A stretch of 11,900 nt of DNA, from assembly GCA_028870615.1 (NCBI GenBank), contig JAGWPH010000234.1, positions 1 to 11,900 on the forward strand. Direction: 5' to 3'. How positions within the stretch are numbered: position 1 is the stretch's first letter; each line of letters begins with the position of its first letter. Shown here in pieces: positions 7,275 to 11,900 of this stretch. The notes under the pieces were generated by a model. It was given only the letters and a program-made list of their open reading frames with translations. It had not been told where the DNA came from and did no database searches. The translations under genes and the position numbers were made by a program. Origin of the DNA: Betaproteobacteria bacterium (lineage in GTDB: Bacteria; Pseudomonadota; Gammaproteobacteria; Burkholderiales; Ferrovaceae).

Positions 7275-8522
7275 ATGAACCCCACGATTCAGCATTTGCC
7301 CCCCAAGAAAATCAGCTCGTTCTACCCACCGCAACGCACCCTGATGGGGCCGGGACCCTCCGAGATCACACCGCGCGTTCTGGCTGCGATGTCGCTGCCC
7401 TGCATCGGTTATCTGGACCCAGTGTTCGTTGACATGATGGACGAGCTCAAAACATTGTTGCGCTATGTCTATCAAACGGATAACCAGCTGACTTTTCCCG
7501 CTTCGGGACCTGGCTCGGTGGGCATGGAAATGTGCTTTGTCAACATGGTCAACTCGGGAGACAAGGTCATTGTCTGTCGCAACGGCGTATTTGGCGGTCG
7601 CATGATCGAAAATGTCGAACGCTGTGGCGGTAAAGCCATCGTCATCGATGACACCTGGGGCGAGCCGGTGGATCCCAACAAGCTGGAAGAAACACTCAAA
7701 AAGCATCCTGACACCAAAGTTGTGGCTTTTGTCCTGGCCGAAACCTCAACCGGCTGCATGTCCGATGCCAAAACCCTGGTGGAAATTGCCCATCGCTATG
7801 ACGCCCTGACTATTGTGGACGCGGTCACGCAGCTTGCGGGGACCCCGCTGTTTGTAGATGAATGGGGCATTGATGCAGTCTATTCAGGTAGCCAGAAATG
7901 TCTTTCCTGTACCCCTGGCCTGTCCCCAGCGTCCTTCAACGATCGCGTCGTCGCTCTGGTGCGCAACCGCAAGGAACGCTGCCACAGCTGGTTCATGGAT
8001 CTCGATCTGGTGCTGGGCTATTGGGGCAACACCAACCGCACTTACCACCATACGGCACCCATCAATGGGCTGTTTGCACTGCATGAAGCCCTGTTGCAGG
8101 TTCGCGAAGAAGGTCTGGAAAATGCCTGGGCCCGCCATACCCGCCACTATCTGGCACTCAAGGCCGGGTTGGAAGCCATGGGCCTGGAATACCTGGTCAA
8201 GGAAGAATATCGGCTGCCGCAGCTCAATGCCGTCAAGGTTCCCGAAGGCATTGACGAAGCTCAGGTACGCAAGGCATTGCTGGAAGAATTTAATCTGGAA
8301 ATCGGCGCCGGGCTGGGGCCCCTGGCAGGCAAGATCTGGCGCTTTGGCTTGATGGGCTATTCGGCCAAATCGGAGAACGTCATGTTGTGCCTGTCCGCGT
8401 TAGGCTCCGTGCTGATCGACATGGGCTACCCCATCAAGCTGGGTTACGCAGAAGCAGCTGCCCATCAGTCCTACGCCGAACAACACGCCAAGGCGGCACA
8501 ACAAAAAATCAGGGCTGCCTGA
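7275..8522 (+). CDS. Class V aminotransferase, alanine/serine-glyoxylate type
   Basis: This 415-residue PLP enzyme resembles alanine-glyoxylate (AGXT) and serine-glyoxylate aminotransferases, which make glycine from glyoxylate with alanine or serine as amino donor. Ureidoglycine-glyoxylate aminotransferase (PucG) is a related alternative; no purine-catabolism genes are nearby. Visible features are MGPGPSEI at 24-31, PASGPGSVGME at 75-85, Ser158 in AETSTG, Asp182 in IVDAVT for the PLP ring nitrogen, the PLP-binding Lys208 in YSGSQKCLS, and Arg356 in WRFGLMG for the substrate carboxylate. The ATG has only a weak ribosome site (GGGA, eleven bases upstream). The stop abuts the metF stop on the other strand. 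In an autotroph the enzyme would fit 2-phosphoglycolate salvage, but that role is inferred. The donor amino acid cannot be read from the sequence. Confidence 0.9.
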   Translation: MNPTIQHLPPKKISSFYPPQRTLMGPGPSEITPRVLAAMSLPCIGYLDPVFVDMMDELKTLLRYVYQTDNQLTFPASGPGSVGMEMCFVNMVNSGDKVIVCRNGVFGGRMIENVERCGGKAIVIDDTWGEPVDPNKLEETLKKHPDTKVVAFVLAETSTGCMSDAKTLVEIAHRYDALTIVDAVTQLAGTPLFVDEWGIDAVYSGSQKCLSCTPGLSPASFNDRVVALVRNRKERCHSWFMDLDLVLGYWGNTNRTYHHTAPINGLFALHEALLQVREEGLENAWARHTRHYLALKAGLEAMGLEYLVKEEYRLPQLNAVKVPEGIDEAQVRKALLEEFNLEIGAGLGPLAGKIWRFGLMGYSAKSENVMLCLSALGSVLIDMGYPIKLGYAEAAAHQSYAEQHAKAAQQKIRAA

Positions 8523-9383
8523 TCAATGCTCGGACAGGTGCAGCCGATCCCAGATCACGCTGGTCAGTCCTGCTGAGTTCATGGTGTAAAAGTGCAGACC
8601 GGGAGCTCCTGCCGAAAGCAACCGGTCGCACATCTGGGTCACCACATCCAGCCCAAAAGCCTTGATGGAAGCTGTGTCATCGCCATACCCCAGCATTTTC
8701 ATGCGGATCCAGCGTGGAATCTCCGCGCCGCAGCCTTCTGAAAACCGACTGAGCTGCGAAAAATTGGCGATCGGCATCACTCCCGGCACAATGGGCAAAT
8801 CCAACCCCGCTGCCTCACACTCCTCCACGAAGTTGAAGTAAGCCTCCGGATTGTAGAAATACTGGGTAATGGCGGCATTGGCACCAGCTTCCACCTTACG
8901 CTTGAAGTGCTGAAGATTTTCCTGCGCTGAACGTGCCTGCGGATGCACTTCGGGATAGGCCGCCACTTCGATGTGAAAATGGTCGCCGGATTGCTTGCGG
9001 ATGAACTCGACCAGCTCGTTGGCATAACGAAAGTCTCCTCCACCAAAAGTTCCTGAAGGCAAATCGCCGCGCAACGCCACCAGATGACGAATGCCATGCT
9101 CCCGATATTGTTTCAGGACTTCCGCGATATTTTCCCGCGTCGAGCCGATACAGGACAGATGAGGCGCTGCCGGATGCCCTTCGCTACGGATTTCGAGTAC
9201 GGTCTCGAGCGTTCGCTCACGCGTGGTCCCTCCCGCCCCGTAGGTCACTGAAAAAAAGGCGGGCTTGAGCTGCGCCAACTGACGCCTGGTGCGGCGAAGT
9301 TTTTCCACGCCTTCGGGAGTTTTCGGCGGAAAAAATTCAAAGCTGAAAACTTTGGGGTAACGCTGCTGACTTTGCAAGATCAC
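8523..9383 (-). CDS. metF: 5,10-methylenetetrahydrofolate reductase
   Basis: MetF is a flavoprotein that reduces 5,10-methylene-THF to 5-methyl-THF, the methyl donor for methionine synthesis. The 286-residue TIM-barrel protein is of bacterial length and lacks the eukaryotic regulatory domain. It shows FSFEFFPPKT at 13-22 with catalytic Glu16, SVTYGAGGTTRERT at 45-58, ALRGD at 103-107 with the flavin-contacting Asp107, QYFYN at 174-178 and LHFYTMN at 263-269. The start is GTG at 9383, seven bases after the ahcY TGA, with only a weak GGA before it. Termination-reinitiation coupling with ahcY is likely. It is the last gene of metK-ahcY-metF, and its TGA directly touches the stop of the convergent aminotransferase gene. 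Confidence 0.96.
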   Translation of the reverse strand: MILQSQQRYPKVFSFEFFPPKTPEGVEKLRRTRRQLAQLKPAFFSVTYGAGGTTRERTLETVLEIRSEGHPAAPHLSCIGSTRENIAEVLKQYREHGIRHLVALRGDLPSGTFGGGDFRYANELVEFIRKQSGDHFHIEVAAYPEVHPQARSAQENLQHFKRKVEAGANAAITQYFYNPEAYFNFVEECEAAGLDLPIVPGVMPIANFSQLSRFSEGCGAEIPRWIRMKMLGYGDDTASIKAFGLDVVTQMCDRLLSAGAPGLHFYTMNSAGLTSVIWDRLHLSEH

Positions 9384-9390
9384 TCCACGC

Positions 9391-10704
9391 TCAATAACGG
9401 TAATGCTCAGGTTTGTAGGGTCCGGAAGGGCTGATACTCAGGTATTCGGCCTGCTTGGGAGTTAACACCGTCAGATGGGCCCCGATTTTTTTGAGGTGCA
9501 GACGGGCAACCTTTTCATCCAGATGCTTGGGAAGAACATAAACGCCCACCGGATACTTGCCGGGATTAGTCCACAACTCGATCTGAGCCATGACCTGATT
9601 GGTGAAGGAAGCTGACATCACAAAACTGGGATGCCCCGTGGCACACCCCAGATTGACGAGACGCCCCTCGGCCAGCACGATGATGCGCTTGCCATCGGGA
9701 AAGAGCACATGGTCCACCTGGGGCTTGATGTTTTCCCAGCGATACTGGCGCAGGGCGGCAATATCAATCTCCGAATCGAAATGCCCGATATTGCAGACAA
9801 TGGCATCGTGCTTCATCACCCGCATATGATCGTGGGTGATAACGCCCACATTGCCGGTGGCAGTAACAAAAATGTCTCCCTGATGGGCCACTTCATCCAT
9901 GGCGACAACACGGTATCCTTCCATGGCAGCCTGCAATGCGCAGATCGGATCGATCTCGGTTACCCAGACCGTCGCGCCCATGCCTCGAAAAGCTTGCGCG
10001 CAACCTTTGCCCACATCGCCATAACCAGCAACCACGGCAATCTTGCCCGCTACCATGACATCCGTAGCACGCTTGATGCCGTCCAGCAGGGATTCGCGAC
10101 AGCCGTAAAGGTTGTCGAACTTGGACTTGGTCACCGAGTCGTTGACATTGAACGCCGGGCACTTGAGCTCGCCCTTCTTCATCATTTCGTTGAGACGGTG
10201 AACCCCGGTGGTGGTTTCTTCCGAAATGCCGCGAATATGCTGCAACATGTCCGGATACTTGTCGTGCATCACCGACGTCAGGTCTCCGCCATCATCCAGA
10301 ATCATATTGGGGATCCAACCATCAGGACCAAAAATAGTCTTTTCAATACACCACCAGAATTCTTCCTCGGTTTCCCCTTTCCAGGCGAATACAGGAATCC
10401 CGGCTGCCGCAATGGCTGCCGCAGCCTGATCCTGGGTAGAAAAAATGTTGCAGGAGCTCCAGCGGACCTCGGCACCCAGGGCCACTAAAGTTTCAATCAA
10501 CACGGCGGTCTGGATGGTCATGTGCAGACAGCCCCCGATACGCGCACCCTTGAGCGGTTGCTGCCCGGAAAATTCTTCACGCAGCGCCATCAAACCGGGC
10601 ATTTCGTTCTGGGCAATATCAATTTCCATCCGCCCCCAATGGGCAAGGGCTATATCGGCGACTTTATAATCTGGAACGGACTGGGTTTGGGGCACGGCAC
10701 TCAT
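9391..10704 (-). CDS. ahcY: Adenosylhomocysteinase (S-adenosyl-L-homocysteine hydrolase)
   Basis: The enzyme reversibly hydrolyses S-adenosylhomocysteine to adenosine and homocysteine, using tightly bound NAD. It relieves product inhibition of SAM methyltransferases in the cytoplasm. The 437-residue protein has CLHMTIQTA at 59-67 (substrate His61), [10 protein letters not shown] at 162-171, [11 protein letters not shown] at 188-198 (Lys193, Asp197), the NAD loop GYGDVGKG at 227-234 with Glu250 beyond it, HPSFVMS at 358-364, and the C-terminal KPEHYRY that reaches into the neighbouring subunit's NAD site. ATG at 10704 has a strong Shine-Dalgarno (AAGGAG, 10713-10718) that overlaps the metK stop. 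It lies 12 bases after metK and 7 before metF. The gap is too short to hold an S-adenosylhomocysteine riboswitch. Confidence 0.98.
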   Translation of the reverse strand: MSAVPQTQSVPDYKVADIALAHWGRMEIDIAQNEMPGLMALREEFSGQQPLKGARIGGCLHMTIQTAVLIETLVALGAEVRWSSCNIFSTQDQAAAAIAAAGIPVFAWKGETEEEFWWCIEKTIFGPDGWIPNMILDDGGDLTSVMHDKYPDMLQHIRGISEETTTGVHRLNEMMKKGELKCPAFNVNDSVTKSKFDNLYGCRESLLDGIKRATDVMVAGKIAVVAGYGDVGKGCAQAFRGMGATVWVTEIDPICALQAAMEGYRVVAMDEVAHQGDIFVTATGNVGVITHDHMRVMKHDAIVCNIGHFDSEIDIAALRQYRWENIKPQVDHVLFPDGKRIIVLAEGRLVNLGCATGHPSFVMSASFTNQVMAQIELWTNPGKYPVGVYVLPKHLDEKVARLHLKKIGAHLTVLTPKQAEYLSISPSGPYKPEHYRY

Positions 10705-10712
10705 GAACAGGA

Positions 10713-10718
10713 CTCCTT
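10713..10718 (-). promoter_or_regulatory. Shine-Dalgarno of ahcY overlapping the metK stop codon
   Basis: AAGGAG on the minus strand shares two bases with the metK TAA and lies eight bases from the ahcY ATG. Ribosomes ending metK would stop on the ahcY start region, consistent with coupled and well-expressed ahcY. Confidence 0.8.
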
Positions 10719-11874
10719 AAGTTTCTGCACGCAAGGTTTCGACCCGATCCCGGGCCTCCCAGGTGAATTCGGGCTCTTCCCGCCCAAAATGACCATAGGC
10801 TGCAGTTTTGCTGTAAATCGGACGCAGCAGGTCGAGGAACTGGATGATCCCTTTGGGGCGCAGATCAAAATGTTGCAGCACCAGTTCAGCCAATCGTTCG
10901 TCAGTGAGTTTGCCGGTGCCAAAAGTGTTGACCATCATGCTGACGGGTTTTGCCACGCCGATGGCATAAGCCACCTGGACTTCGCAGCGACGGGCCAATC
11001 CGGCGGCCACAATATTTTTAGCGACATGGCGCATCGCATACGCGGCGGAACGATCCACCTTGGAAGGGTCTTTCCCGGAAAATGCACCCCCACCATGACG
11101 TGCTGCTCCCCCATAGGTATCCACAATAATCTTGCGTCCGGTGAGCCCGCAATCGCCCATGGGTCCGCCGATGACAAAACGCCCCGTGGGATTGATCAAA
11201 TATCGGGTCTGCGGCCCAAGCAACGCCGCCGGAATGACCGGTTTGACGATTTCTTCGATCACCGCTTCAGACAAACGCTCATGTGTCACATCCGGATCAT
11301 GCTGGGTGGACAACACAACCGTCTCGATCCCCACCGCCTTTCCATCCACGTAACGCACACTGACCTGGGACTTGGCATCGGGACGCAGAAACGGCAAGCG
11401 TCCATCCTTACGCAATTCCGCCTGACGTTGAACCAGCCGATGTGCGAGATGAATGGGGAGCGGCATCAGGGTATCGGTTTCATCACAGGCGTAACCGAAC
11501 ATGATTCCTTGATCGCCGGCACCCTGATCCAGGTCCAGACCGCGCCCTTCATCCACGCCCTGGGCGATGTCCGGACTTTGCCGATTGAGCGCGGTCAGTA
11601 CTGCGCAGGTCTGATAATCAAACCCAATCTCCGAGCTGTTGTAACCGATGCGTCTCACCACGTCACGGGCCACATCAATGTAATTGATCTGGGCGCTTGT
11701 GGTGATTTCTCCGGAAATCACGATCAGCCCGGTGCTGGTAAGTGTTTCACAAGCAACGCGCGCCTTGGGATCCTGAGCTAGAATGGCGTCCAGCACGCCA
11801 TCAGAGATCTGGTCTGCAACTTTGTCCGGATGCCCTTCGGAGACCGACTCCGAGGAAAAGAGATAATGACTCAT
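10717..11874 (-). CDS. metK: S-adenosylmethionine synthetase (methionine adenosyltransferase)
   Basis: MetK makes SAM from methionine and ATP, releasing phosphate and pyrophosphate, in the cytoplasm. The 385-residue protein matches the E. coli enzyme in length (384). It shows [11 protein letters not shown] at 8-18 with His15 and Asp17, [11 protein letters not shown] at 118-128 (the first family signature), [12 protein letters not shown] at 227-238, and the glycine-rich [19 protein letters not shown] at 261-279, whose lysines and Asp contact phosphates and metal. The ATG at 11874 gives the standard [10 protein letters not shown] start. Only 26 bases upstream are visible; they contain a G-rich run but no clear promoter. 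It is the first visible gene of metK-ahcY-metF, and any SAM- or SAH-sensing leader would lie beyond the window. Confidence 0.98.
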   Translation of the reverse strand: MSHYLFSSESVSEGHPDKVADQISDGVLDAILAQDPKARVACETLTSTGLIVISGEITTSAQINYIDVARDVVRRIGYNSSEIGFDYQTCAVLTALNRQSPDIAQGVDEGRGLDLDQGAGDQGIMFGYACDETDTLMPLPIHLAHRLVQRQAELRKDGRLPFLRPDAKSQVSVRYVDGKAVGIETVVLSTQHDPDVTHERLSEAVIEEIVKPVIPAALLGPQTRYLINPTGRFVIGGPMGDCGLTGRKIIVDTYGGAARHGGGAFSGKDPSKVDRSAAYAMRHVAKNIVAAGLARRCEVQVAYAIGVAKPVSMMVNTFGTGKLTDERLAELVLQHFDLRPKGIIQFLDLLRPIYSKTAAYGHFGREEPEFTWEARDRVETLRAET

Positions 11875-11900
11875 GGCGAACCCCGCCCTTTTTCATAAAA

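Noticed and set aside
7267..7277. GCCACCATG, a vertebrate Kozak-like context before the aminotransferase
   Set aside because: The gene order, overlaps and Shine-Dalgarno sites are bacterial, so the match is coincidence.
10660..10675. TTATAAT on the plus strand inside ahcY as a promoter
   Set aside because: It encodes the conserved DYKVAD of AhcY on the other strand, and no plus-strand gene follows.
10522..11781. A 419-codon open frame opposite metK, and a 285-codon one (9631-10488) opposite ahcY
   Set aside because: Both are antisense shadows of strongly conserved genes. No ribosome site, known domain or independent codon signature was seen.

Overview
The window holds ten genes, packed almost without gaps, and all of them look like chromosomal housekeeping or core-metabolism genes. 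I see no mobile element, CRISPR array, tRNA or rRNA gene, and no sign of recent transfer. No stretch longer than 300 bases lacks a gene; the longest gaps are 120 and 119 bp. Base composition looks even and moderately GC-rich (mid-50s percent by eye, not computed). The SucD N-terminus, the slt-cca overlap, the DUF2889 gene beside sucC, and the metK-ahcY-metF order fit a Betaproteobacterium or a close relative, possibly an autotroph. That placement is inferred from remembered gene orders and protein flavour, not from a search.

Layout. At the left edge, on the minus strand, are the first 33 codons of sucD and the complete sucC (succinyl-CoA synthetase, TCA cycle). Upstream of them on the same strand is a DUF2889 protein of unknown function. 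A 119-bp divergent region then leads to a plus-strand pair: slt (periplasmic lytic transglycosylase) and cca (CCA-adding enzyme), overlapping by ATGA. Next, on the minus strand and overlapping the cca stop, is a MidA-family SAM-dependent methyltransferase. Only 26 bp separate its start from the divergent ttcA (tRNA 2-thiocytidine synthesis). ttcA is followed by a class V alanine/serine-glyoxylate aminotransferase. The right end is a minus-strand operon metK-ahcY-metF; metF meets the aminotransferase tail to tail, the two stop codons forming TGATCA.

Functional themes. metK makes SAM, ahcY removes S-adenosylhomocysteine, and metF supplies 5-methyl-THF for remaking methionine. Only a methionine synthase is missing from a full activated-methyl cycle. 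The neighbouring aminotransferase makes glycine from glyoxylate, which could feed the same one-carbon pool. cca and ttcA are both tRNA-maturation genes.

I did not find a new biological system. The items most worth checking are: a Cca whose HD domain is kept as sequence but has lost its metal-binding motif; a perfect 8-bp dyad with short tandem repeats upstream of sucC; very compact convergent and divergent gene junctions; and the conserved-looking Cys/His residues of the DUF2889 protein.
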